Of a DNA stretch of 64,000 bases, positions 7,954 through 16,017 are shown piece after piece. Source of the stretch: Planobispora longispora (GTDB taxonomy: Bacteria > Actinomycetota > Actinomycetes > Streptosporangiales > Streptosporangiaceae); NCBI RefSeq assembly GCF_016863135.1, contig NZ_BOOH01000064.1, forward strand, positions 35,113-99,112, written 5' to 3'. Both the position numbers and the translations under genes were made by a program. The stretch's first letter is position 1. Every line of letters begins with the position of its first letter. The notes under the pieces are model-generated. The model was not told the origin of the DNA and ran no database searches. It saw only the letters and a program-made list of their open reading frames with translations.

Positions 7954-8958
7954 TCAGGCCGGGAGCCGGCCCGCCAGATAGCGCTCGGCCAGCTCGCAGG
8001 TGCCCAGGGTGTAGCCCGCGCCGAGCTCGGCGGCGATGTCCACCCCGGTGTGGGTGCCGATCCAGGCGACCAGCAGCAGCCGGCGGAACATGATGAACGT
8101 CCAGATCTCGGCCTCCTCCTCCGCGGCGAGGGCGAGCACGGTCCGGTAGCCCCGCAGCCACGCCTCGATCATCTCCGGGACCAGGGGATGGTGCTCGATG
8201 AAGCTCAGCGCCGCGGCCAGGTCGTAGAGGTACCAGCTGAAGCCGGAGTCGTCGAAGTCGATGACGCTGGGCGGCCCGTCGCCGGTCGTCAGCAGGTTGG
8301 CCAGGCGCAGGTCGGCGTGGATCAGCCCGTAGCGGCCGGGGTCGCGGCCGAACCGGCGCAGCCGCTCGCGCAGTTCCTCCTCCAGCCGGTCCAGTACGGC
8401 CCGCGCCCCGGAGTCCATCCCCAGGCCGTCCTGCCAGCGCCCCCAGCGGGACTCGTCCCCCAGTGCGGCGTCGTAGTCCCAGTGGAAACGGGTGAATCCG
8501 GCGGGCCGGCGCCAGGTCCGCGCGTGCCGGTGCATCCGCGCCGTGACCTCGCCGAGCAGCTCGAAGTCGTCGACCAGGCGGTCCTCCGGCGGCTCCGTCC
8601 CGGGCAGGAACTCGAACATGACGCAGTCGCGGGGCCGCTCCCCGGGGACGGTCAGCACGCGGGAGCCGTCCGGGGCGGGGATCACCCTCGGGGTCCTGAC
8701 CCCGGCCTCCTCGCGGAGCGCCTCCAGCCAGGCCAGCTCGGAGAGGATCGCCGGGACGGAGTGGTAGCCGAGCCGGTGCACCCGCAGGATCGAGCGGGCC
8801 CCGGTCGCCGGGTCGTCCACCCGGAAGGTGGCGTTCTCCGAGACGTTGATCAGCGTGACCTCGGCGCCGGGCAGGCCGTGCAGCCGCGCCGCCGCGCGGG
8901 CCGTGTCGTGCACGCGGGCCAGCACGTCACCGCCGGACGACAGGTCATGGGCCTGCAT
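7954..8958 (-). CDS. APH/choline-kinase-like phosphotransferase
   Basis: A 334-aa protein of the aminoglycoside phosphotransferase (APH, homoserine-kinase-like) family. The catalytic loop reads L-I-H-A-D-L-R-L-A-N-L-L at about residue 233 and the metal-binding motif S-V-I-D-F-D-D follows. The N-lobe has V-S-E-N-A-T-F-R and I-L-R-V-H. A GGGAGGAG ribosome-binding site precedes the ATG. The family phosphorylates small hydroxyl-bearing molecules, including sugars, antibiotics and choline. Nothing here identifies the substrate, so antibiotic resistance should not be assumed. The gene stands alone between two intergenic gaps of about 200 bp. Confidence 0.82.
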   Translation of the reverse strand: MQAHDLSSGGDVLARVHDTARAAARLHGLPGAEVTLINVSENATFRVDDPATGARSILRVHRLGYHSVPAILSELAWLEALREEAGVRTPRVIPAPDGSRVLTVPGERPRDCVMFEFLPGTEPPEDRLVDDFELLGEVTARMHRHARTWRRPAGFTRFHWDYDAALGDESRWGRWQDGLGMDSGARAVLDRLEEELRERLRRFGRDPGRYGLIHADLRLANLLTTGDGPPSVIDFDDSGFSWYLYDLAAALSFIEHHPLVPEMIEAWLRGYRTVLALAAEEEAEIWTFIMFRRLLLVAWIGTHTGVDIAAELGAGYTLGTCELAERYLAGRLPA

Positions 8959-9070
8959 GGGTCTCCTCCCGGACGCTCGCGCGAGGTCCCGGCCCCTCGC
9001 GCGAAGGCTCGGATCTTACCCGAGGTCCCGCCGGGGAGCCGCGCCCGGGCCCTCGGCGGAGCGGGGGCGG

Positions 9071-9108
9071 GCCGACAGGGCGGGGACAGGCCGACAGGGC
9101 GGGGACAG
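9071..9108. repeat. 19-bp direct repeat, two copies
   Basis: GCCGACAGGGCGGGGACAG occurs twice back to back (9071 and 9090) in the gap between the phosphotransferase gene and the response-regulator 3' end. No promoter or terminator is evident in this gap. Confidence 0.7.
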
Positions 9109-9141
9109 GCCGGTGGGGCGGCCGCCATGCGGCGGCGGGCG

Positions 9142-9789
9142 TCAGGAGCGGAGGTAGGCCAGCACCGCCAGGACCCGGCGGTGCTGGTCGCCGTCCTCGG
9201 CGTGCAGGCCGAGCTTGGCGAAGATGCTGCGGATGTGCTTCTCCACCGCCCCGTCGCTGATCACCAGCTGGCGGCCGATGGCCGGATTGGACCTGCCCTC
9301 CGCCATCAGGCCGAGGACCTCGCGCTCCCGGGGGGTGAGGGAGGCGAGCGGGTCGTCGCGGCGGCGCCGTACCATCAGCTGCGCCACCACCTGGGGGTCG
9401 AAGACCGTGCCGCCGCCCGCGATCGCGCGCAGGGCCCCCATGAAGTCGTCGACGTCCACGACCCGGTCCTTGAGCAGGTAGCCCACCGCGCCCCGGGCGT
9501 CGGCGAGCAGGTCGTCCGCATAGGACACCTCCACGTACTGGGACAGGATCAGCACCGGGGCCCCCGGCACCCGCCGCCGCGCCTCGACCGAGGCCCGCAG
9601 GCCCTCGTCGGTGAAGCTCGGCGGCATCCGGACGTCCACCACGGAGACGTCCGGACGGTGGGCGGCGACGGCCTCCACGAGACCGCCGCCGTCACCCACC
9701 TCCGCCACCACCTCGCAGCCGAACTCCTCCAGCAGCCTGACCAGGCCCGACCTGATCAGCACAGCGTCGTCAGCCACGACTACCCGCAC
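9142..9789 (-). CDS. NarL/FixJ-family response regulator
   Basis: A 215-aa two-domain regulator. The receiver begins M-R-V-V-V-A-D-D, with the phospho-acceptor Asp52 in V-V-D-V-R-M-P-P and a conserved Lys in L-L-K-D-R. The LuxR-type HTH starts at L-T-P-R-E-R-E-V-L and contains S-D-G-A-V-E-K-H-I-R-S-I. The start overlaps the end of the kinase gene by 10 bp, so the two are co-translated as a two-component system. The perfect inverted repeat upstream of the kinase gene is a plausible target. Confidence 0.93.
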   Translation of the reverse strand: MRVVVADDAVLIRSGLVRLLEEFGCEVVAEVGDGGGLVEAVAAHRPDVSVVDVRMPPSFTDEGLRASVEARRRVPGAPVLILSQYVEVSYADDLLADARGAVGYLLKDRVVDVDDFMGALRAIAGGGTVFDPQVVAQLMVRRRRDDPLASLTPREREVLGLMAEGRSNPAIGRQLVISDGAVEKHIRSIFAKLGLHAEDGDQHRRVLAVLAYLRS

Positions 9790-11027
9790 GGCACCTCCGC
9801 CACGATCACCGTCGGCCCGCCCACCGGGGAGTCCACCGACAGCTCGCCGTCCACCGCCTTGAGGCGGTCGGCGAGCCCGGACAGGCCGTGTCCCTTGGCG
9901 ACGTGCGCGCCGCCGACCCCATCATCTCCGATCGTGAGCATCAGAACGCCACCGGTTTTGCTCAGCGTCACGGTGCAGAGGGTGGCGTGGCTGTGCTTGG
10001 CCACGTTGGTCAGGGACTCGGCGACCACGAAGTAGACGGTGTTCTCCACGGCGGCGGCGAACCGCTGGTCGACCTGGACGTCCAGGTCCACCGGGACGGT
10101 GCACCGGCCGGCGAGCGCGGCCAGCGCCGGAGCGAGACCGCGGTCGGTCAGAACCGGCGGGGCGATGCCGCGCGACAGGGCGCGCAGCTCGTCCAGGGTC
10201 TCCCGGGTCGAGCTGATGGCCTCGGAGAGCAACTGCTCGACGGCCTGCGGGTCGCGCTTGAGCTGGCGCTGGGCCCGGGAAAGGTCCATGGCCAGGGAGA
10301 CCAGGCGCTGCTGCGGCCCGTCGTGGATGTCGCGCTCCAGCTTGCGCAGCGCGTTGGCCTCGGCCGAGACCGCCGCGGCCCGCCCCTCGGCCAGGTCGTC
10401 GATGCGCTCGTGCAGCTCGGCGACGCCGGTCAGCATGGCCCGGCTCAGACCGCCCTGGATCAGCGCCGCGCCGCGGAGCACCACCGGGAGCGTGATCGCG
10501 AACAGCACGCCGATCGTGGCGTTGATGACCACGTTGAGCAGGGCGCTCCCGGAGCCGAAGATCAGCTCGGCCAGGCCGTTGTTGTCCGGGATCCCCTCGA
10601 GGATCCACCCGTAGATCGGATAGGTCAGCCCGGTGATCGTCCCGGCCCACCAGGTCACCGTGAGGCAGAACGTCACGACGGCGATCGGGAAGTTCACGAC
10701 GGCGTACAGCAGGTCCAGCCACGACTGGCCGCTGGCCATCGGGTTCACCAGCCGGCGGAACGCCCCGGCGCCCTGCGGGGCGGGGCGGTAGCGCGGCCGG
10801 GCCACCGGGCGGCCGAGCACCTCGGGCAGCATCCGGCGCTCCAGGTCGGCGAAGCCCCGGGCGAGCATCATGGTCGCCGCCAGGATCGGCACGCCGATCC
10901 ACACCACCACCGTCCCGACACCGGCCGAGAAGCCGACGACCGTCAGACAGAAGGCGATCAACGCCAGGGGGAAGCTGATGAGCAGGTAGCGGGTGTCGAT
11001 GCCGATGCGGCGCAGGAGGGGTCTCAT
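9780..11027 (-). CDS. sensor histidine kinase (HisKA_3 type)
   Basis: A 415-aa membrane kinase. Residues 1-200 form a 'putative sensor' module with about four to six hydrophobic segments and no large extracellular loop. The dimerisation helix has the His in E-R-D-I-H-D-G-P-Q-Q-R-L (about residue 240). The HATPase_c domain has S-L-T-N-V-A-K-H (N box), I-G-D-D-G-V-G-G (G1) and G-H-G-L-S-G-L (G2). It is co-transcribed with the response regulator and divergent from the acyltransferase gene. Kinases of this design usually sense membrane state or a lipid-bound ligand; the signal is not visible. Confidence 0.92.
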   Translation of the reverse strand: MRPLLRRIGIDTRYLLISFPLALIAFCLTVVGFSAGVGTVVVWIGVPILAATMMLARGFADLERRMLPEVLGRPVARPRYRPAPQGAGAFRRLVNPMASGQSWLDLLYAVVNFPIAVVTFCLTVTWWAGTITGLTYPIYGWILEGIPDNNGLAELIFGSGSALLNVVINATIGVLFAITLPVVLRGAALIQGGLSRAMLTGVAELHERIDDLAEGRAAAVSAEANALRKLERDIHDGPQQRLVSLAMDLSRAQRQLKRDPQAVEQLLSEAISSTRETLDELRALSRGIAPPVLTDRGLAPALAALAGRCTVPVDLDVQVDQRFAAAVENTVYFVVAESLTNVAKHSHATLCTVTLSKTGGVLMLTIGDDGVGGAHVAKGHGLSGLADRLKAVDGELSVDSPVGGPTVIVAEVPCG

Positions 11028-11081
11028 GGGGGAAACGCTACGAGCCCCGGTCGAGGAGAGCGACCCTGCCGGCAGGCGTCC

Positions 11082-11105
11082 GGGGGTAGGGCTGTCCCTA
11101 CCCCC
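11082..11105. promoter_or_regulatory. perfect 10-bp inverted repeat between divergent genes
   Basis: GGGGGTAGGG at 11082-11091 and CCCTACCCCC at 11096-11105 are separated by CTGT. The dyad lies 55 bp before the kinase start and 115 bp before the acyltransferase start. Its symmetry and position suit a NarL-type response-regulator dimer controlling both genes. A second palindrome, CTGCCGGCAG, is at 11066-11075. Confidence 0.55.
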
Positions 11106-11220
11106 GCCGGTGGGGTGATCTCGCCGCGAAGAGGCCCGCAGCCGTCACTGCGTCACCCGGGGCACTCGCGAAAGTCTCGAAGCACGACATCGTGCACCCC
11201 CTGAGGAATCGAGACGACCG

Positions 11221-12555
11221 ATGGCCACCGTTCTGACCCGCCCCGCGCCCGGGACCGCCGTGGGCCGCGCACCGCTCACCCCACGGTCTGCTCCCCCGGC
11301 CCCCGTGCGCGCCCCCGGCAGGGATCTCTTCATCGACGTTCTGCGATTGTTCGGCATCGCGCTGGTGGTGCTCCAGCACTGGAGCATGCCCGTGTTGTCC
11401 TTCACCGGCCGGGAAGTCGTCACCGGGAACGCGCTGGCCTCGGGGAACGCCTGGATCATCACGTGGATCAGCCAGGTCATGCCGCTGGTGTTCTTCGCCG
11501 GGGGCGCCGCCAACGCGATCAGCCGGCGCGGCGCGGTCCGGCGCGGAGTCGCCGCCCCCGCCTGGCTCGCCTCGCGGCTGCGCCGCCTGGCCTGGCCGGT
11601 GCTGCCGCTGGCGGCGGTCTGGCTCCCCCTGCCCCACCTGCTGCTCGCGTCCGGCCTGCCCGAGCAGCCGGTGATCACGGCGGCGCGCCTGGCCGGGCAG
11701 CTGCTGTGGTTCCTGGCGATCTATCTCGTCGCGGTGGCGGCGACGCCGCTGATGCTCAGGCTCAACGCGGCGTACGGCTGGCGGGTGCCCGCGGCGCTGA
11801 CGGCGGGGGCCGTCGCGGTCGACGCCGTCCGGTTCGCCAGCGGGCTGGAGGTCGCGGGGTTCCCCAACATCGTCCTGGTCTGGCTGGCGGTGCACCAGCT
11901 CGGCTTCCTGTACGCCGACGGCCGCCTGCGCCGCCCGTGGGCCATGGCGGCGGCGGGGTACGGCGCGGCCGTGCTGCTGGTGACGGACGGGCCGTACCCG
12001 GGCAGCATGATCGGCATGCCGGGGGCCGCGATGTCCAACATGGCCCCGCCCACGGTGGCGCTCCTGGCGGTGGCATTCGGCCAGATCGGGCTGGCGCTGG
12101 GCCTGCGGCGGCAGATCGTCGCGTTCGCCTCCTGGCCGGGGGTGACGCGGGTGCTGGGCTGGGCGGGCACCCGGATGATGACGATCTACCTGTGGCACAT
12201 GAGCGCGCTGTTCACGGTCACCGCGGTGGTCGTGGTGGGGCTGGGCGTCTCCACCCCGGAGCCGGGCACCTCCGCCTGGCTGTCGGGCTGGCCGCACTGG
12301 CTGGTCATGCTCGCGCTGGCGGTGTGGCCGCTGCTGCGGGGCTTCGCCCGGTTCGAGGAGCCGCCGGCCGCCGGGCCGTACCGGGGCGGGGCGGTCAGGA
12401 TCACGATGGCGGCGGCGCTGACCGGGACGGGACTGCTCCTGCTCACCGTGTTCGGTTTCGTCCCCGGCGTCGCGCCCGTGATCGGCGCGGGCGCGCTCCT
12501 GGCGGGTCTGCTGCTGACCTTCTCCGCCCGGGTGCGCGACACGGCCCGCGCGTAG
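11221..12555 (+). CDS. acyltransferase-3 family membrane protein
   Basis: A 444-aa integral membrane protein with about ten transmembrane helices after a Pro-rich cytoplasmic N-terminus. It shows the acyltransferase-3 signature near the first helix: D-L-F-I-D-V-L-R, then V-V-L-Q-H-W with the conserved His. The family moves acyl groups onto extracytoplasmic sugars, lipids or antibiotics. GAGGAA lies 12 bases before the ATG. It is divergent from the kinase/regulator pair across 193 bp that carries a perfect dyad, so control by that two-component system is likely. The acceptor is unknown. Confidence 0.82.
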   Translation: MATVLTRPAPGTAVGRAPLTPRSAPPAPVRAPGRDLFIDVLRLFGIALVVLQHWSMPVLSFTGREVVTGNALASGNAWIITWISQVMPLVFFAGGAANAISRRGAVRRGVAAPAWLASRLRRLAWPVLPLAAVWLPLPHLLLASGLPEQPVITAARLAGQLLWFLAIYLVAVAATPLMLRLNAAYGWRVPAALTAGAVAVDAVRFASGLEVAGFPNIVLVWLAVHQLGFLYADGRLRRPWAMAAAGYGAAVLLVTDGPYPGSMIGMPGAAMSNMAPPTVALLAVAFGQIGLALGLRRQIVAFASWPGVTRVLGWAGTRMMTIYLWHMSALFTVTAVVVVGLGVSTPEPGTSAWLSGWPHWLVMLALAVWPLLRGFARFEEPPAAGPYRGGAVRITMAAALTGTGLLLLTVFGFVPGVAPVIGAGALLAGLLLTFSARVRDTARA

Positions 12556-12667
12556 ACCGCACCGGCCCGCACGCGGACCTTCCCCGCGCGCCCCCTTCTC
12601 GACCCGCGTACGGGCCTTCCCCGCCGCGTGCGCACCCCTTCCCGCTCACCTGGGGGGAGCAGATGAT

Positions 12668-12698
12668 GTGGTCGGATCGCCCCCGGCGGTCCGACCAC
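12668..12698 (+). promoter_or_regulatory. 9-bp inverted repeat in the helicase leader
   Basis: GTGGTCGGA (12668-12676) and TCCGACCAC (12690-12698) are exact inverted repeats with a 13-base spacer, 27 bp before the GTG chosen as the helicase start. It could be an operator or a leader hairpin. It would be coding sequence if translation began at the ATG codons at 12663 or 12666. Confidence 0.45.
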
Positions 12699-12725
12699 CG
12701 CCGATTGTTCGGCAGGATGGGAACC

Positions 12726-15221
12726 GTGAGCCTTGTAGATCGCCTGCCGGAAGAGATCGACGCCGACCCCGACACCATCTTCGACGCCTTCGTCGGGTGG
12801 AACGCCGAACGCGGCCTCACCCTCTATCCCGCCCAGGAGGAGGCCCTCATCGAGGTCGTCTCCGGCAACAACCTGATCCTGGCCACCCCGACGGGCTCGG
12901 GCAAGAGCCTGGTCGCGGCGGGCGCGCACTTCGCCGCGCTCACCCGGGACGTGCGGACCTTCTACACCGCGCCGATCAAGGCGCTGGTGTCGGAGAAGTT
13001 CTTCGACCTGTGCGAGATCTTCGGCACCGAGAACGTCGGCATGATGACCGGCGACGCGAGCGTCAACCCCGGGGCCCCGATCATCTGCTGCACCGCCGAG
13101 ATCCTCGCCAACGTCGCGCTGCGCGACGGCGCGGCGGCCGACATCGGCCAGGTGGTGATGGACGAGTTCCACTTCTACGCCGAGCCGGACCGGGGCTGGG
13201 CCTGGCAGGTGCCGCTGCTGGAGCTGCCGCAGGTGCAGTTCGTCCTGATGTCGGCGACCCTCGGCGACGTGACCATGTTCGAGGAGGACCTGACCCGGCG
13301 CACCGGCCGCTCCACCGCCGTGGTCAAGCACGCCGAGCGCCCGGTCCCGCTGGTCTACTCCTACCGGCTGACCCCGCTCCACGAGACCCTGGAGGAGATG
13401 CTCTCCACCAACCAGTACCCGGTCTACGTGGTCCACTTCACCCAGGCCGCCGCCATGGAGCGGGCGCAGTCGCTGATGAGCATCAACATGTGCTCGAAGG
13501 CCGAGAAGGAGGCCATCGCCGCGCTCATCGGCAACTTCCGGTTCACCACGAACTTCGGCCGGGCCCTGTCCCGGCTGGTGCGGCACGGCATCGGCGTGCA
13601 CCACGCCGGCATGCTGCCGAAGTACCGCCGCCTGGTCGAGCGCCTGGCCCAGGCCGGGCTGCTGAAGGTCATCTGCGGCACCGACACCCTCGGCGTCGGC
13701 GTCAACGTGCCGATCCGCACCGTGCTGTTCACCGCGCTGAGCAAGTACGACGGCAACAAGGTCCGGCGGCTGCGCGCCCGCGAGTTCCACCAGATCGCCG
13801 GCCGGGCGGGCCGGGCCGGGTTCGACACCATCGGCTACGTCGCCTGCCAGGCCCCCGAGTACGTCATCGAGAACGAGCGGGCGCTGGCCAAGATCGGTGA
13901 CGACCCCAAGCGGCGGCGCGGCTACGCCCGCAAGAAGCCGCCGGAGGGCTTCGTCGGCTGGAGCGAGGAGACCTTCGTCAAGCTCCAGGAGGCCGAGCCC
14001 GAGCCGCTGACCTCCCGCTTCAAGGTCAGCAACGCCATGCTGCTGGCGGTCATCAACCGGCCGGGCGACTGCTTCGCCGCGATGAAGCACCTGCTCACCG
14101 ACAACCACGAGGACCGCAAGTGGCAGCGGCGGCACATCAGCCAGGCCATCGCGATCTACCGCTCGCTGCTGGCGGGCGGCGTGGTGGAGCAGCTGCGCGA
14201 GCCCGACGAGCAGGGGCGCAGGGCCCGCCTCACCATCGACCTGCAGGAGGACTTCGCGCTCAACCAGGCGCTGTCGACGTTCGCCCTGGCCGCCTTCGAG
14301 CTGCTCGACCGTGAGTCGCCGACCTACGCCCTGGACATGGTCTCGATCGTGGAGTCCATCCTCGACGACCCGCGCCAGATCCTGTCGGCCCAGCTGAAGA
14401 AGGTCAGGGGCGAGGCCGTTGCGCAGATGAAGGCCGACGGGATCGAGTACGAGGAGCGGATGGAGCTCCTGGCCGAGCTCACCCACCCGATGCCCCTGGC
14501 CGACCTGCTGCTGGGCGCCTACGAGACCTACCGGCGCGGCCACCCGTGGGTGGCCGACTACACGGTGAGCCCCAAGAGCGTCATCCGGGACATGTACGAG
14601 CAGGCGATGACCTTCACCGAGTACGTCGCCCACTACGAGCTGGCCCGCTCCGAGGGCACCGTGCTGCGCTACCTCGCCGACGCCTACCGCACGCTCTCCC
14701 GGACCATCCCCGAGCACCTGAAGACCGAGGACCTGGTCGACCTGATCGAGTGGCTCGGCGAGCTCGTCCGGCAGGTCGACTCCAGCCTGATCGACGAGTG
14801 GGAGAAGCTGGCCAACCCGGCCTTGACGCCCGAGGCCGAGCAGGAGATCGAGAGCAGGCCGCGCCCGGTCACCGGCAACCCGCGTGCCTTCCGGGTGCTG
14901 GTCCGCAACGCGATGTTCCGCCTGGTCGAGCTGGTCGCCCTGGAGAAGGAGGAGGAGCTGGCCGAGCTGGCCCCCGACGTCGACTGGCCCGCCGCGCTGG
15001 ACGCCTACTACGAGGACCACGACGAGGTCGGCACCGGCCCGGACGCCCGGGGCCCGGCCCTGCTCCGGATCGAGGAGGAGAAGGAGCTGTGGAAGGTCCG
15101 CCAGGTCATCGCCGACCCGGCGGGCGACCGCGACTGGGGCATCGACGCCCAGGTCGACCTGGCCGCCTCCGATGAGGAGGGCCGCGCGGTGGTCCACGTC
15201 ATCGGACTCAACCGCCTGTGA
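12726..15221 (+). CDS. Ski2-like DEAD/DEAH-box RNA helicase (DUF3516 type)
   Basis: An 831-aa superfamily 2 helicase. Q-like region L-Y-P-A-Q-E-E-A; motif I A-T-P-T-G-S-G-K-S; motif Ia Y-T-A-P-I-K-A-L; motif II V-M-D-E-F-H (DEFH, as in Ski2/Mtr4-like enzymes); motif III M-S-A-T-L; motif VI Q-I-A-G-R-A-G-R-A-G-F-D. The C-terminal half (after about residue 400) is the long alpha-helical DUF3516-type region of actinobacterial homologues. It probably unwinds RNA in turnover. The start is uncertain. GTG at 12726 gives the usual N-terminus V-S-L-V-D-R-L-P, while in-frame ATG at 12666 has a stronger GGGGGGAG site and would add 20 residues. Confidence 0.88.
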   Translation: MSLVDRLPEEIDADPDTIFDAFVGWNAERGLTLYPAQEEALIEVVSGNNLILATPTGSGKSLVAAGAHFAALTRDVRTFYTAPIKALVSEKFFDLCEIFGTENVGMMTGDASVNPGAPIICCTAEILANVALRDGAAADIGQVVMDEFHFYAEPDRGWAWQVPLLELPQVQFVLMSATLGDVTMFEEDLTRRTGRSTAVVKHAERPVPLVYSYRLTPLHETLEEMLSTNQYPVYVVHFTQAAAMERAQSLMSINMCSKAEKEAIAALIGNFRFTTNFGRALSRLVRHGIGVHHAGMLPKYRRLVERLAQAGLLKVICGTDTLGVGVNVPIRTVLFTALSKYDGNKVRRLRAREFHQIAGRAGRAGFDTIGYVACQAPEYVIENERALAKIGDDPKRRRGYARKKPPEGFVGWSEETFVKLQEAEPEPLTSRFKVSNAMLLAVINRPGDCFAAMKHLLTDNHEDRKWQRRHISQAIAIYRSLLAGGVVEQLREPDEQGRRARLTIDLQEDFALNQALSTFALAAFELLDRESPTYALDMVSIVESILDDPRQILSAQLKKVRGEAVAQMKADGIEYEERMELLAELTHPMPLADLLLGAYETYRRGHPWVADYTVSPKSVIRDMYEQAMTFTEYVAHYELARSEGTVLRYLADAYRTLSRTIPEHLKTEDLVDLIEWLGELVRQVDSSLIDEWEKLANPALTPEAEQEIESRPRPVTGNPRAFRVLVRNAMFRLVELVALEKEEELAELAPDVDWPAALDAYYEDHDEVGTGPDARGPALLRIEEEKELWKVRQVIADPAGDRDWGIDAQVDLAASDEEGRAVVHVIGLNRL

Positions 15222-15294
15222 GGTTCACCGGAGGTCCGCCGGAGGTCCGGCGCCTGCGGCGGATCCCTGAAGTTCCAGCGGTGGAGTCACGTCC

Positions 15295-15350
15295 GTGAAG
15301 TTCCACCCGTGAAGTTCCACCCGTGAGATTCCGGCGGCGGGATCTCACGG
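15295..15350. repeat. 14-bp direct repeats plus 9-bp inverted repeat
   Basis: GTGAAGTTCCACCC occurs at 15295 and 15309, with a degenerate third copy (GTGAGATTCC) at 15323. CCGTGAGAT (15321-15329) pairs perfectly with ATCTCACGG (15342-15350). The block lies between the helicase stop and the DUF2087 gene. The hairpin may end helicase transcription or bind a regulator; there is no T-run. Confidence 0.55.
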
Positions 15351-15432
15351 ACGTCCTGCCGGCGTCCTGCGGCCGTCTCGCGGGCAGGATTTCCGGTGGC
15401 GGCGCGTGAGCGGGAGCCGGAAGGATGAACTC

Positions 15433-16017
15433 ATGAGTGATGAGGCGATCAGGCAGGTTCTCGGTCTTCTGTACCAGGACGACACGTTGCGGGTGTTGTC
15501 GGCGCTGGCCCTGGAACGCGGGCCCGAGGAGTCCGGGCTGGACCGGGACGCGATGCTGCTGGCGCTGAACCGGCTGGAGCGCGGCGGGCTGGCCGTACCG
15601 GACGGCGAGGGCGGGTGGCGGGTGCGGCGCGAGCGCTTCCGCGAGTTGCTGCACGCCTCCGCCCCCGCGCCCGAGGTGCTCTCCCCGGAGGAGAAGGTCC
15701 TGCGCTCCTTCCTCGTGGACGGGCGGCTGCGGGCCATCCCCACCAAGCGGGACAAGCAGCTCATCGTGCTGGACTACATCGCCCAGGTCTTCGAGCCGGG
15801 CGTGCGCTACCCGGAGAAGGCCGTCAACGTGGCGCTGCGCGCCTTCCACGACGACTACGCGGCGCTCCGCCGCTACCTGGTGGACGAGGGCATGCTGACC
15901 CGTGAGAACAACGTCTACTGGCGCAGCGGCGGCGCCGTGCACGTCTCCCCCGGCGAACCGTCCGGCAGCGTCTCCGGCGGCGTCCCCGGCGGTCTCTCCG
16001 GTGGCGCCGACGCCTGA
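15433..16017 (+). CDS. DUF2087 domain protein
   Basis: A 194-aa protein from ATG 15433, which has AAGGA about eight bases upstream. Residues 1-80 are a winged-helix-like helical region. Residues about 90-170 are a DUF2087 domain (F-L-V-D-G-R-L-R-A-I-P-T-K, then V-N-V-A-L-R-A-F-H-D-D-Y-A-A-L-R-R-Y-L-V-D). DUF2087 is often found in small, probably DNA-binding bacterial proteins, but its biochemical role is not established. The Gly/Ser-rich tail comes from DNA shared with the 3' end of the convergent WYL gene (103-bp overlap). Confidence 0.8.
   Translation: MSDEAIRQVLGLLYQDDTLRVLSALALERGPEESGLDRDAMLLALNRLERGGLAVPDGEGGWRVRRERFRELLHASAPAPEVLSPEEKVLRSFLVDGRLRAIPTKRDKQLIVLDYIAQVFEPGVRYPEKAVNVALRAFHDDYAALRRYLVDEGMLTRENNVYWRSGGAVHVSPGEPSGSVSGGVPGGLSGGADA

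Noticed and set aside
7954..8958. Self-resistance phosphotransferase for the NRPS product
   Set aside because: It is 21 kb from the operon, on its own, and the APH fold has many housekeeping substrates.
12186..15197. Long minus-strand open frame opposite the helicase gene
   Set aside because: Low-complexity translation; every conserved helicase motif lies on the plus strand.
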